Positions 1-7,666 of a stretch of DNA of 12,016 bases are shown in pieces. The stretch is taken from assembly GCA_963205155.1 (NCBI GenBank), contig CAUJJY010000328.1, positions 1-12,016 of the forward strand, in the 5' to 3' direction. Position numbers and translations under genes: made by a program. Within the stretch, counting starts at the first letter, position 1. Each line of letters starts with the position of its first letter. The notes beneath the pieces were generated by a model. That model searched no databases. It saw only the letters and a list, made by a program, of their open reading frames with translations, and was not told where the DNA came from. Source of the stretch: Candidatus Zixiibacteriota bacterium. Its GTDB lineage: Bacteria; Zixibacteria; MSB-5A5; CAIYYT01.

Positions 1-921
1 ATCTCGGGACTGCAGAGAGCATATCTCGGACTCAAGGAAAACGTCAACGATGAAACGCTGAAGGCACTGGTCGCGCAGATCCGCGTTCACATCCACAATC
101 TTTGTGATGTCGACAAGCACTACCGCCGCAAAGAAAATCTGATCTTCCCGTTTCTGGAGAAGCATGGCATTACCGGTCCGCCGACTGTGATGTGGGGCAA
201 GCACGATCAAATCAGGGAATTGTTGAAGGCGGCGGTAGAGAGTTTTGAGCACATGGAGAATGCAAGTCTGGAAGAAACACGCACGTTGGTTGAGCTTGTA
301 TTCAAGCCGGCCTCCGATGGTGTCGAAGATATGATCTTCAAGGAAGAGCAGATTCTCTTCCCGATGTGCATGGACACGCTTAGCGAATCGGAGTGGTGGC
401 AAGTATACAATCAGAGTCTCGAAATTGGATTCTGTTTGTTCGACCCGACCGACGAGTGGACTCCCAGCGGCGAGACGGCGATGGCGGGCGAGTCGGTAAC
501 GGACGAGGGAAGAATTCAACTTCCGTCGGGCAGTATGACGCCGACGGAGCTGAATGCGATTTTGAACACAATACCATTCGATTTGACTTTCGTCGACAAG
601 GACGACACGGTGGGTTATTTCACGCAGGGGCGGGAGCGGATTTTCGACCGCAACCGCGCGATATTAGGCCGCAAGGTGCAGTTGTGTCATCCGCCGCACA
701 GCGTGCATATTGTGCAGAGAATCATCGAAGACTTTCGCTCCGGCAAACAGTCGCGGGCGCCGTTCTGGATTACGATCAAGAGCAAGTTCATTCATATCGA
801 GTATTTTGCGTTGCGCGACAAAAAAGGCGAGTATCTCGGGACTCTCGAAGTCAGCCAGGATCTTAGTGATAAGCGTGCACTCAACGGTGAACAGCGTTTG
901 CTGGAATACGTGAAAGATTAA
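1..921 (+). CDS. DUF438 / hemerythrin / PAS domain protein (3' part)
   Basis: The frame is open from base 1, so the start lies outside the window; 306 residues are visible. Visible residues 30-75 hold a hemerythrin-like HHE segment with the pattern HYRRKENLIFPFLEKHG followed by MWGKHDQIR, and residues 110-121 add a carboxylate-rich EDMIFKEEQILFP. These are the likely ligands of a non-haem di-iron site. Residues about 178-290 form a PAS domain (FDLTFVDKDDTVGYF near its start, YLGTLEVSQDL at its end). The arrangement matches the DUF438-hemerythrin-PAS family, and the missing N-terminus would carry DUF438. Such proteins are thought to sense or respond to oxygen, nitric oxide or redox state, but their biochemistry is poorly known. 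The stop is 14 nt before the next start codon, so the two genes are very probably co-transcribed. The family call is firm; the role is inferred. Confidence 0.88.
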   Translation: MSGLQRAYLGLKENVNDETLKALVAQIRVHIHNLCDVDKHYRRKENLIFPFLEKHGITGPPTVMWGKHDQIRELLKAAVESFEHMENASLEETRTLVELVFKPASDGVEDMIFKEEQILFPMCMDTLSESEWWQVYNQSLEIGFCLFDPTDEWTPSGETAMAGESVTDEGRIQLPSGSMTPTELNAILNTIPFDLTFVDKDDTVGYFTQGRERIFDRNRAILGRKVQLCHPPHSVHIVQRIIEDFRSGKQSRAPFWITIKSKFIHIEYFALRDKKGEYLGTLEVSQDLSDKRALNGEQRLLEYVKD

Positions 922-935
922 AGGAAGGATTGTCA

Positions 936-1484
936 ATGTCACAAGTCGAAATCATTACCATCACGCCTGATACCAAGATCGGGCCGCTGCTTGATCGTTT
1001 TCCTCAATTGGAGGCACCGTTGGTTCAGCTTTCGCCGGCGTACGCAAACCTGCGCAATCCCCTTTTGCGTAAGACGGTGGGGAAAGTGGCTACTCTTCAA
1101 CAAGTCGCCAAGATCGGCGAAGTGCCAATCGGTACTTTGATCAATACCTTGCGCAAAGAACTGGGGATCGAAGAGCAGTGGAAGGGCGGCGCAGCCGGCA
1201 AGTCCGAGTCCGGCACCGATTCCGGTCCGGACTGGTTTGCGCAGACGAAGATTGCGGCACTGCTCGATGCCGCGCCGATGCTTGAAGCGGGGGAACATCC
1301 GCTTGGACGAGTGATGAGCGATCTCGAGAAGCTCAAAGCCGGTGAAATCTACGAATTGATTACGCCGTTTGTGCCGGCGCCGCTTTTGGACGCGGTCAAC
1401 AAGAAGGGTTTCGAAGTCTGGTCGCAGAAGCAGTCGGATGGTTCGGTGCGGTCGTACTTCTGCAAGAGGACGTTTGAGGTGTAA
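936..1484 (+). CDS. DUF1858-DUF2249 two-domain protein
   Basis: This is a 182-residue soluble protein with no signal peptide. Residues about 7-78 match DUF1858: TPDTKIGPLLDRFPQLE, then NPLLRKTVGKVATLQQVA and a final GTLINTLRKELG. Residues about 99-178 match DUF2249, a small TusA/SirA-like fold: HPLGRVMSDLEKLKAGE, then PAPLLDAVNKKGFEVW and a C-terminal DGSVRSYFCKR. A Gly/Ser-rich linker at about 83-98 joins them. The start is set at ATG 936 because AAGGAAGGA lies six bases upstream; a TTG two codons earlier sits too close to that site. DUF1858 also occurs at the N-terminus of ScdA/RIC iron-sulfur repair proteins. Both domains often neighbour hemerythrin-type and nitrosative-stress genes, which fits the gene just upstream. 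A redox or sulfur/iron role is inferred; no catalytic residue is evident. Confidence 0.87.
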   Translation: MSQVEIITITPDTKIGPLLDRFPQLEAPLVQLSPAYANLRNPLLRKTVGKVATLQQVAKIGEVPIGTLINTLRKELGIEEQWKGGAAGKSESGTDSGPDWFAQTKIAALLDAAPMLEAGEHPLGRVMSDLEKLKAGEIYELITPFVPAPLLDAVNKKGFEVWSQKQSDGSVRSYFCKRTFEV

Positions 1485-1626
1485 TGTTTGGACCGAGCTG
1501 CCGCGCATCGGGCTATCTGCATATGGGCAAGAGGCTTGGCGGTATTCAGATCGATGCGTTTAGACTTCTGGATAGAGGGCAGCCAATCAAAGAGGAATAT
1601 AATGGCTCCACTTTTAATACTATTGA

Positions 1627-1654
1627 TTGACAATTCGACGCGTTGACTTATGAT
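1627..1654 (+). promoter_or_regulatory. Sigma70-like promoter of the secreted protease gene
   Basis: A perfect -35 box TTGACA (1627-1632) is followed after 16 bases by TATGAT (1649-1654), five of six matches to the -10 consensus. Transcription would begin near 1661, leaving a leader of about 70 nt before ATG 1733. Confidence 0.6.
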
Positions 1655-1676
1655 GTGATGTCTTTCTAACACATCA
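1651..1676. repeat. Inverted repeat over the -10 and start region
   Basis: TGATGTG (1651-1657) and its exact reverse complement CACATCA (1670-1676) are separated by 12 bases. The left arm overlaps the predicted -10 box and the right arm lies just past the predicted transcription start. It could be a repressor operator or a hairpin at the very 5' end of the mRNA. The sequence alone cannot separate these. Confidence 0.45.
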
Positions 1677-1732
1677 GTCAAACATACTAAATTCTACGCG
1701 AACCGTAACCGCAGCGTAGGCTGGGAGTTGAA

Positions 1733-4700
1733 ATGTTGTCACGATTCGCGCTTCTCGCCATGGTTGTTTTCGCAATTGTCAGTCCTGCAAATCACACGGC
1801 TGCCGCCACCTGCGGAGATGCGAACGGCTCAAACCAAGTCGATATCGCAGATGCTGTCTACCTTATCAACTACATATTCGCCGGTGGTCCTGCGCCTACG
1901 GACGATGCAGACGGTGATTTCAACTGCAACAGTCAGACCGATATTGTGGACGCGGTTTTCATGGTCAACTATATATTTGCATCTGGACCGACGCCTTGCA
2001 GTGGGCCCGATTGTACGATTGGCACATTACTAACCGGTGATCCCGACTCGTTGGCCGTATCGGCGACCTACAAATATGGTCCCTTTGCGGCGCGTTCTTC
2101 CGAAATCGACTCTACCGGACTGTTCACGACTCGCCTTGATGGGGTCCTGAATCCGACAGCCACGATCGGCGATGTCAATGCGGTGCTTAACTCGATTGAC
2201 GGTCGCGTTTCTTGGATGCTGGCGGACGGCTTGTCACTCACCATCGCCACACCGGCTATGGCGAATAGGCAAGAAGCTGATAGTATTGCCGGCCTGTTGG
2301 TGGAAAGCGGTGCATTTCTATTTGCGTTTTCAACTTTCCAGCCGGAACTGAATGCCACGGCAACGGCGCAGGATCTCCCGCCGACCGGGACCAGCGAGAT
2401 TTTTCATCTGCTCAAGATGCACATGCCGGCAGCTTGGAATCTCAAGAAGCTCGTCGAAGATATGAATGCTAATGTCACAGTCTTTGTACCGGACGGTTAC
2501 TATAATACAGTCCCGCATCCCGAGATCTCGTCCCAAGTATTCGTAACGGGCAATGGAAGTCTGGACTTGATTTCGACGACCGGTGGCAATCACGGGTTTT
2601 GCACATCAGGAATCATCGGCGCGAATCATGATAACGCTAATACGACAGGTGTTCATTCAAATCCGGCAAACGGACTGGCAATTCGGTCAATGCCGACAGG
2701 GGGCCTGACGATGCCCGAGATATTGTCGGAAATCGTAGACAACATGCCGGCGGGCCGGTTTGTACTGAACACGTCCTTAGGATTCGCAAAAGACATTTCG
2801 GAATTTAGCAAGGCAAAGCGTGCGATCCAAGCCATGGATTGGCGCCGACTAGCGCGTGTGCGTAAAGATGATTTTATTCACGTATCCAGTGCCGGAAATG
2901 AAGGTACGAATACAGACGACAGCCGGTACGCATCATTAAGCTCAGCCTTCAATGTCGCAGCGGCTTACGGTTCGCCGTTTGAACTCTACGCGCCGGGGGA
3001 AATTGGGCCACTCGACTTTCTCGCTCTTCACGCATTCTGGTCCTACAATTTGGCAGTGAACCCACTTGGCGCAAACAGAATGGATAATCTGATTGTGGTG
3101 GGCGCTTCAGACGTAAATGGCAATGAAAGCGCATTCTCGAACGTGGGATCGGTTGTGCGTACCCTTGGTGAGGAAGTGGCAGCACCATGTGTCAGGGTGG
3201 ATCCTGCTGATGTGGATGGCGGCTGTTTTGAGACGACTGGCGGATTGCATATCTCATACTACGACGGTACTTCATTTTCGGCGCCGCAAGTTGCCGGAGT
3301 GGCGGCGTATCTTCTGAGTTTGGATCCGTTGCTTTCCAACGCCGAGATCAAAGATATCATTTACAATTCCTTCGCCGACTCGCCGAATCCAGGATTTGTT
3401 GATGCCTATGGGGCTGTCCTAGCGCTGGACACCGATCTCAGCAGCGCAACCGTACGCGCCGCACTGTTGGACGTTGCTAATGCGAGTGATCAAGAGGTTC
3501 CTGACGAGACGTTTGATGAGCATGATCTTCAACTATTTTTGGCGAAATTCGCCGAATACGAACAGCTAAGATCCGGAGTTCCGAACGCACCGGCGGATTA
3601 TTCGCGGTACGATCTCAATGGCGACGGATACACAGGAGGCCCAACTTACTTGTCGAAGTTTGATCTGGACATCAATGAACCACCGCAGTATTCGCTGTTG
3701 TCCGTGCCGAACGGTGGCCAGTTTCTGGAGTTTAACGAGGCGCAGATAATCGATTTCGAAGCGCTCTGTTACTATGCGCATACCACACTGTACACCGGAT
3801 CCATACCTGCTCGCGACTCGATACTTTTTGACTGCGCGTGTGCTGCAGCAACTGTTGAGCGGGGTGTTTGCGGGCTTTGGGTGTTGGACACTTTCTTTCC
3901 GGACTATTTGGTAACGGCGGACAGTGCGCTACTTTCGGTAAGAGCGGGTAGACTTGAGGGATCGGACACGCTCTGGCAGGCAGCGATTGAAATCCACACT
4001 GTTGTTTCCGGAGGGAGTGCAGCGGTGAACCAGGGTGTCACTGATGCGAATGGATACTTCAACACTCAGGTGATCAAAGACACTTCTGCGATTCTACTCG
4101 AGATTGCGATTGAAGCGGTTTCGAATGGAATGGTCGTTTCGACCGCGACAGAAACCGCCCACCTTCGGCCGCAAGTTGAGCCAATTGCTTCGAGCGGCGA
4201 GTTCTGTGTTGAAGGGAATGTCTGTACCGGTCCAAACGCGTTTGCACCACTTAACATCGACCTTGCCGGATCCCAAGGATATTGCGAAGGCTTTGCGGGT
4301 GGTGTCCTGGCGAGCAGTACGCTCAGCTGTACCAATTTACTGCACGTTGACCAAGCCAGTGGTTCACTCGAGAGTGTAGTGTTTACTTTAACACTGAGCG
4401 GATCTTCGATAGTTGAAGTCACAGATACAAATGGAGAGTCGTGTCAGGCAGGCGGATCTTCCTACGGGGCACTGAGCATTCAGTTTGCTGTACACGAACC
4501 CGTTCAGTTCATTTACACCCCGCAAATCTCTGCGGTAGATCAGTCTTTTACCGATCTCAATTTTGAGTTAATCATGGGTGCCGATCCGGTCATCATTCAG
4601 AATTCGTATGATCCGGAAGAACCGATTGAAGCGGTTTCCATGACTTTGGCGCCGGGCGAATATTCACTTGCCGCCGGAGGTTCGACGTGTTGTGGAGCAT

Positions 4701-4810
4701 TGGAATATTTGAGTTTCAATATTCAGTTCGTCCCGATTGTTCCGGTTGTTAGCGGTGCGTTTGACAACGGCAGGGGTGAAGAGAAAGGTCACATCGAACA
4801 GAAGCGGTGA
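1733..4810 (+). CDS. Secreted subtilisin-family (S8) protein with dockerin-like repeats
   Basis: This is a 1025-residue exported protein. Residues 1-25 are a signal peptide with probable cleavage after HTAAA. Residues 27-90 hold two dockerin type I-like, EF-hand-style repeats (D29-D40 and D58-D73, each followed by a V-NYIF helix). A peptidase S8 domain spans about 228-565. The triad is Asp254 (VFVPDGYY), His287 (GNHGFCTSGIIG) and Ser514 (GTSFSAPQVAG), with oxyanion Asn389 (SSAGNEG). The Asp-His spacing is normal, but about 60 extra residues lie between Asn and Ser, and the usual DTG and HGTHV motifs are altered. A further EF-hand-like stretch (DLNGDGYTGG, 627-636) follows. The C-terminal 380 residues are beta-rich, with an Ig-like module near 730-810 and a Cys-containing module from about 815. 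There is no LPXTG or obvious sorting tail. GGGAG lies five bases before ATG 1733. The family call is firm; active proteolysis is probable, not certain. Confidence 0.9.
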   Translation: MLSRFALLAMVVFAIVSPANHTAAATCGDANGSNQVDIADAVYLINYIFAGGPAPTDDADGDFNCNSQTDIVDAVFMVNYIFASGPTPCSGPDCTIGTLLTGDPDSLAVSATYKYGPFAARSSEIDSTGLFTTRLDGVLNPTATIGDVNAVLNSIDGRVSWMLADGLSLTIATPAMANRQEADSIAGLLVESGAFLFAFSTFQPELNATATAQDLPPTGTSEIFHLLKMHMPAAWNLKKLVEDMNANVTVFVPDGYYNTVPHPEISSQVFVTGNGSLDLISTTGGNHGFCTSGIIGANHDNANTTGVHSNPANGLAIRSMPTGGLTMPEILSEIVDNMPAGRFVLNTSLGFAKDISEFSKAKRAIQAMDWRRLARVRKDDFIHVSSAGNEGTNTDDSRYASLSSAFNVAAAYGSPFELYAPGEIGPLDFLALHAFWSYNLAVNPLGANRMDNLIVVGASDVNGNESAFSNVGSVVRTLGEEVAAPCVRVDPADVDGGCFETTGGLHISYYDGTSFSAPQVAGVAAYLLSLDPLLSNAEIKDIIYNSFADSPNPGFVDAYGAVLALDTDLSSATVRAALLDVANASDQEVPDETFDEHDLQLFLAKFAEYEQLRSGVPNAPADYSRYDLNGDGYTGGPTYLSKFDLDINEPPQYSLLSVPNGGQFLEFNEAQIIDFEALCYYAHTTLYTGSIPARDSILFDCACAAATVERGVCGLWVLDTFFPDYLVTADSALLSVRAGRLEGSDTLWQAAIEIHTVVSGGSAAVNQGVTDANGYFNTQVIKDTSAILLEIAIEAVSNGMVVSTATETAHLRPQVEPIASSGEFCVEGNVCTGPNAFAPLNIDLAGSQGYCEGFAGGVLASSTLSCTNLLHVDQASGSLESVVFTLTLSGSSIVEVTDTNGESCQAGGSSYGALSIQFAVHEPVQFIYTPQISAVDQSFTDLNFELIMGADPVIIQNSYDPEEPIEAVSMTLAPGEYSLAAGGSTCCGALEYLSFNIQFVPIVPVVSGAFDNGRGEEKGHIEQKR

Positions 4811-4828
4811 ACAGTACTGCGACAACGC

Positions 4829-5290
4829 CTATAATTGTTTCTGCATCTGCAGGGCGTCGCAGCCGTCTTCGTAGTACTTGACGGATCGTCCGACAATTTC
4901 GTAGCCCGATTTCTCATAGAGAGCGATGGCGGGTTTGTTGTCGGCGCGGACTTCCAATGAAAAGCGGTCACAGCCCTGACTGCGTGCTTCCTTCAAGCAT
5001 CTTTCCAGCAATTTCCGACCCAGGCCACGGCCCTGAAATTTCGGGTCAACGGCAATCGTGTACAGGTGCGCTTTGGTCGAACCTTTCCGCCAAAGTATGA
5101 TTGCCGAGCCGGCGATTGTATTGCCCACCAAAAGCACGAATGCAGTGGCATTGGCTTTGGCGATGAGGTAGTGGTATTGCCTGCGCGTGAAGAGATCGAA
5201 TTTGAAACTGCGGTTCTCGAGAGCGACGATGCCGTCGAGATCATTTATTCGGGTCTTACGGATGACAATTTGTGCGCCCATCAATTCCAT
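4829..5290 (-). CDS. GNAT-family N-acetyltransferase (RimI-like)
   Basis: This is a 153-residue GNAT protein. The N-terminal strand VIRKTRINDLDGIVALE is typical. The acetyl-CoA binding loop is at about residues 80-92, where TIAVDPKFQGRGLGRKLLE carries the Q/R-G-x-G motif. The C-terminal half has SLEVRADNKPAIALYEKSGYE and a YYEDGCDA segment, as in RimI-like enzymes that acetylate protein or peptide alpha-amines or small amino compounds. The substrate is unknown. It is the last gene of a three-gene operon. Its first ATG (5290) lies inside the upstream ATP-grasp gene, and a second ATG (5281) overlaps that gene's TGA stop as TGATG, the usual form of translational coupling. Either start is possible; the second gives a more typical GNAT N-terminus. 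The gene ends 18 nt from the convergent protease gene. Confidence 0.9.
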   Translation of the reverse strand: MELMGAQIVIRKTRINDLDGIVALENRSFKFDLFTRRQYHYLIAKANATAFVLLVGNTIAGSAIILWRKGSTKAHLYTIAVDPKFQGRGLGRKLLERCLKEARSQGCDRFSLEVRADNKPAIALYEKSGYEIVGRSVKYYEDGCDALQMQKQL

Positions 5291-6165
5291 TCACCGGCAA
5301 GATAGGTAATCAGTTTCTCGTACAAGTCGGGCGCCTCTTGATCCTCTTCATCCTGATTGATGGTGGGGTTGTCGTTGACTTCGATGACGACGAAGCCATC
5401 ATCGGTCTGCTTGAGGTCGACTCCGTAGAGGCCGTTGCCGATTGCCGCTCCGGCGGCGATGGCCACGCGGATTAGTTCGGGGTCGGCTTCGCTCACCGGG
5501 ATGCCACGTACCTGTCCGTAGATGGCACGACCGGCTTCGGTGTAGGTCATGATTTTCCAGCGTCGTTTGGGAATCGTGTATTGGCAGACGAACAAGGGCT
5601 GCCCGGCGAGAACGCAGACGCGCCAGTCAAAGTGGGAACGAACGAATTTTTGGGCGACGATACGATCGGCACGGCGCAAGTAGCGGGTGCCAACGCTAAC
5701 ATACTCCTCCGGTGTGTGGACTTTTTCGACGTACATCGAAAAGCTCGAGTTCGGCGCCTTCAACACAAGCGGCGAGCCCATCTCCGCAAGCATTCGTTCA
5801 CCGGTTTCAAGATTCAGATCGGATTCGATGAGGAACTTCGTCTCCGGCATGGGGACATTCTTATCCTGCAGGTGGCGGTACATGTTCACTTTGTCACAGC
5901 AGATGTAGATCGATTCAGGATCATCGATGACGCGCAAGCCGTTCATCTGCGCCAGACGCGCAGCGACATAGGATGAGTTTAGCGGGTCGGTAAGGGCGCG
6001 GATGAAAATCGCATCATAGCCGGGAATCTTGTACATGTCGGGGCGAAAGAGGAAGTCCAACCGGTGGCCGAGCATATGGGCGACCTGGCCGAGCTTCATC
6101 AATGCTCCCATCTGTTCCGAGCTGCTCATGGTATAGCGCTCGACGAAGACGCCTATATTAGCCAT
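5281..6165 (-). CDS. RimK-like ATP-grasp ligase (catalytic half)
   Basis: This is a 294-residue ATP-grasp enzyme of the RimK type, which joins a carboxylate to an amine through an acyl-phosphate intermediate. Residues 1-85 are the pre-ATP-grasp fold (ANIGVFVER, then DAIFIRALTDP). In the ATP-grasp domain, LVLKAPNSSFS contains nucleotide-binding Lys136, ADRIVAQKFVRSHFDWRV gives the hinge and central strands, and LYGVDLKQ plus VIEVNDNPT supply metal-binding Asp250, Glu262 and Asn264. The start is placed at ATG 6165. The open frame continues to 6552, but that extension is basic and low-quality and merely shadows the upstream gene. The start overlaps the end of the RLAN gene by 13 bases, and the stop overlaps the GNAT start. 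In relatives this domain is fused behind an RLAN domain. Substrates are unknown; glutamate or another amino acid is likely. Confidence 0.88.
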   Translation of the reverse strand: MANIGVFVERYTMSSSEQMGALMKLGQVAHMLGHRLDFLFRPDMYKIPGYDAIFIRALTDPLNSSYVAARLAQMNGLRVIDDPESIYICCDKVNMYRHLQDKNVPMPETKFLIESDLNLETGERMLAEMGSPLVLKAPNSSFSMYVEKVHTPEEYVSVGTRYLRRADRIVAQKFVRSHFDWRVCVLAGQPLFVCQYTIPKRRWKIMTYTEAGRAIYGQVRGIPVSEADPELIRVAIAAGAAIGNGLYGVDLKQTDDGFVVIEVNDNPTINQDEEDQEAPDLYEKLITYLAGEWN

Positions 6166-6842
6166 TGCTCGATTCGCTTTTGCAGATAGAACCGTTCGCG
6201 GTTGTTCAACTTCTCGAACGGCAGGGGATCGATGTCGCTTAACAAGATCTGGTCGTCGGCGAGCTGGATAGTCCGCACGACGGCGAGGGGAATCCGAAAG
6301 ACTTTCCAGAGCGCTTCCGCTAAAGGCCGGTGCGCAGGCACGACGCTCCAGCCGAGGATGGCGCGAAAGGTGCCGATAGTGGCTTCGTGCGGAATTTCCT
6401 GGCAGCAAATGGCGTACTTGAAATTGCGGGTCATTGACTTGGCAACGCGGTCGACATGTCCTTGTCGTTCGACGATGCTGTGGCGAGTCATAAATGGATT
6501 GATGGTATCGATAATTACCGGTGGTTCGAAGTATCCGTTGGTGATATACCATTCCGGTACGGGGACATCGTGCAATCTGGCTTTTTCCAACATCAGCGGT
6601 GTGATGTACGCGTCCAGAGCTTCCTTGCAGGAGGGATGAATATCAACACCATCGGCCTCGAGATCAAGTGATGTATAATAGCCGGTTTCGAGGTAATTAT
6701 AATTTCCGGCGAGATTAACGATGCCGGATTCGCCGCGAAGGCGGGCAAGGTAGCTGCGGCCACGGCGAGTTTGAGGTACGGAGTTGGAGGGACTCAACTC
6801 CACTACGATATTTGCGGTACTACTGTCTTCGTCTGATTGCAT
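6153..6842 (-). CDS. Stand-alone RLAN domain protein (RimK-like ATP-grasp N-terminal domain)
   Basis: This is a 229-residue protein that looks like the RLAN domain normally found in front of RimK-like ATP-grasp ligases. The diagnostic stretch is at residues 38-58, where VNLAGNYNYLETGYYTSLDLE matches the family pattern VNL-x3-Y-x-Y-x3-GYY-x-SL. The C-terminal part (LLSDIDPLPFEKLNNRERF) resembles the end of the domain just before the ligase begins in fused proteins. No catalytic residues of its own are evident. It probably supports or specifies the substrate of the ligase encoded by the overlapping downstream gene. Combined length with that gene is 523 residues, close to fused relatives. The start ATG 6842 has only a weak Shine-Dalgarno sequence but lies about 38 nt after a predicted transcription start. 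The family call rests on motif memory, not on a profile search. Confidence 0.75.
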   Translation of the reverse strand: MQSDEDSSTANIVVELSPSNSVPQTRRGRSYLARLRGESGIVNLAGNYNYLETGYYTSLDLEADGVDIHPSCKEALDAYITPLMLEKARLHDVPVPEWYITNGYFEPPVIIDTINPFMTRHSIVERQGHVDRVAKSMTRNFKYAICCQEIPHEATIGTFRAILGWSVVPAHRPLAEALWKVFRIPLAVVRTIQLADDQILLSDIDPLPFEKLNNRERFYLQKRIEQWLI

Positions 6843-6886
6843 TGTTGTCTGAGCTTTTCTTCCCGGTGTTGTACATATGTTTTGCT

Positions 6887-6892
6887 ATTATA
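6887..6892 (-). promoter_or_regulatory. TATAAT -10 box for the RLAN / ATP-grasp / GNAT operon
   Basis: On the minus strand a perfect TATAAT occupies 6892-6887, giving a start near 6880 and a leader of about 38 nt to ATG 6842. No good -35 box is seen at 16-18 bases. The closest, TTGCTT, is 20 bases away with three matches. The 113-bp gap it lies in separates this operon from the L,D-transpeptidase genes. Confidence 0.45.
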
Positions 6893-6937
6893 CGCCGATT
6901 GTTGAATTCTCGAAGCAATTTGTACGATGTGTGAGTG

Positions 6938-6959
6938 AAAATTCTGATTTGGAGATCAG
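6938..6959 (-). terminator. Weak terminator-like hairpin after the envelope lipoprotein gene
   Basis: On the minus strand CTGAT (6959-6955) pairs with ATCAG (6948-6944) across a six-base loop and is followed by AATTTTC. The stem includes the stop codon of the upstream gene and has only five pairs, so termination would be partial at best. Confidence 0.25.
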
Positions 6960-7666
6960 GCGGGGATGACCAGCGTCGGGAGACCCGGAAGGGTAGCCCG
7001 GTACAGAGTCAGTGCGCTCTCGCGCGGCATCTTGAGGATGATGACTTCGCGTCCCAGCGGTCGGGTGATTGCCTGTTTGATATCGGCGAGAGTATTCTGG
7101 AATTTCGATTTGGGTTTGCCCTCGACATCAGTGCGGACATCGAGCGTCAGGCCACCGGCCCAGAGAAGTTGGAAGCGGGACGGCAGTTCACGTTGAAGCA
7201 ACTCGGCATTGACGTTAGTGGCTTCACTGATGATTGCCAGGACAGAGTCTGGAGTCAAGCCTTGGGAGGCGAAGAGGTGCTTTTCCAGAATTGGTCGCAT
7301 TAGCGTCCCTTTAGGCCCGAGAAAGTCGTGGGAGAAGTCGTTCAGATCGCTTTGGTCGGTTTCAATCAACTCCATCGGAAATTCCCAGACGAGTACGCCG
7401 TTTAATCGCAGTTCGACGAATTTGCGGGGAAAATTCAGAACCAGGTATGGTTTCTTGGCTTCGGCGAGACTCAATTCGGCTTTGATCAGCCGGTATTCAG
7501 ATTCGGCATCCGATTGATTCCATGGTTTGGCGGCAGGAGTGCCGGATGCGGTCGTTGCCGATTCCTTCTTGCCGCAGGAAGCCAGCAACATAGCCAACAA
7601 TACCAGGATCGCAAGCTGGCTGAAAAGCGAGACCAGCGAAACGGCGGACTTAGAAGATGTAGACAT
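6956..7666 (-). CDS. Lipoprotein with a partial, catalytically empty YkuD-like segment
   Basis: This is a 236-residue probable lipoprotein. Residues 10-30 are a hydrophobic signal segment ending in lipobox LLAS with Cys31. I do not recognise the full-length protein. Residues 60-100 (IKAELSLAEAKKPYLVLNFP, then KFVELRLNGVLVWEFPMEL) run parallel to residues 58-101 of the adjacent L,D-transpeptidase (AARKALDKLTPAKPYIVIDT, then ANRIYMRTKDKILLDARC). They would be the first beta strands of a YkuD fold. The rest lacks any HG...S/T-HGC-R motif, so it should not be an active transpeptidase. The start at ATG 7666 is chosen because it begins a clean lipoprotein signal. The open frame upstream to 7873 only shadows the neighbouring gene. 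It overlaps that gene by 17 bases, implying one transcript. A regulatory or scaffold role beside the active enzymes is inferred. Confidence 0.72.
   Translation of the reverse strand: MSTSSKSAVSLVSLFSQLAILVLLAMLLASCGKKESATTASGTPAAKPWNQSDAESEYRLIKAELSLAEAKKPYLVLNFPRKFVELRLNGVLVWEFPMELIETDQSDLNDFSHDFLGPKGTLMRPILEKHLFASQGLTPDSVLAIISEATNVNAELLQRELPSRFQLLWAGGLTLDVRTDVEGKPKSKFQNTLADIKQAITRPLGREVIILKMPRESALTLYRATLPGLPTLVIPA

Noticed and set aside
393..866. 157-codon plus-strand frame inside the hemerythrin/PAS gene
   Set aside because: It is a compositionally odd, Arg-rich shadow of a gene whose own frame shows hemerythrin and PAS motifs throughout.
939..1508. 189-codon minus-strand frame opposite the DUF1858-DUF2249 gene
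   Set aside because: The product is Arg/Leu-rich without family features and is the antisense shadow of a gene with clear domains.
1485..1626. Possible terminator, small gene or riboswitch after the DUF1858-DUF2249 gene
   Set aside because: Only a short CCGA/TCGG pairing and a 35-codon frame without a ribosome site were found; no T-run or known RNA motif.
4811..4828. Shared bidirectional terminator between the convergent protease and GNAT genes
   Set aside because: The 18-base gap has no inverted repeat or T-run; termination must occur inside the opposite gene or not at this point.
6166..6552. N-terminal extension of the ATP-grasp reading frame up to 6552
   Set aside because: The 129 extra residues are Arg/Pro/Ser-rich with no family pattern and lie antiphase inside the well-supported RLAN gene; a normal pre-ATP-grasp N-terminus begins at ATG 6165.
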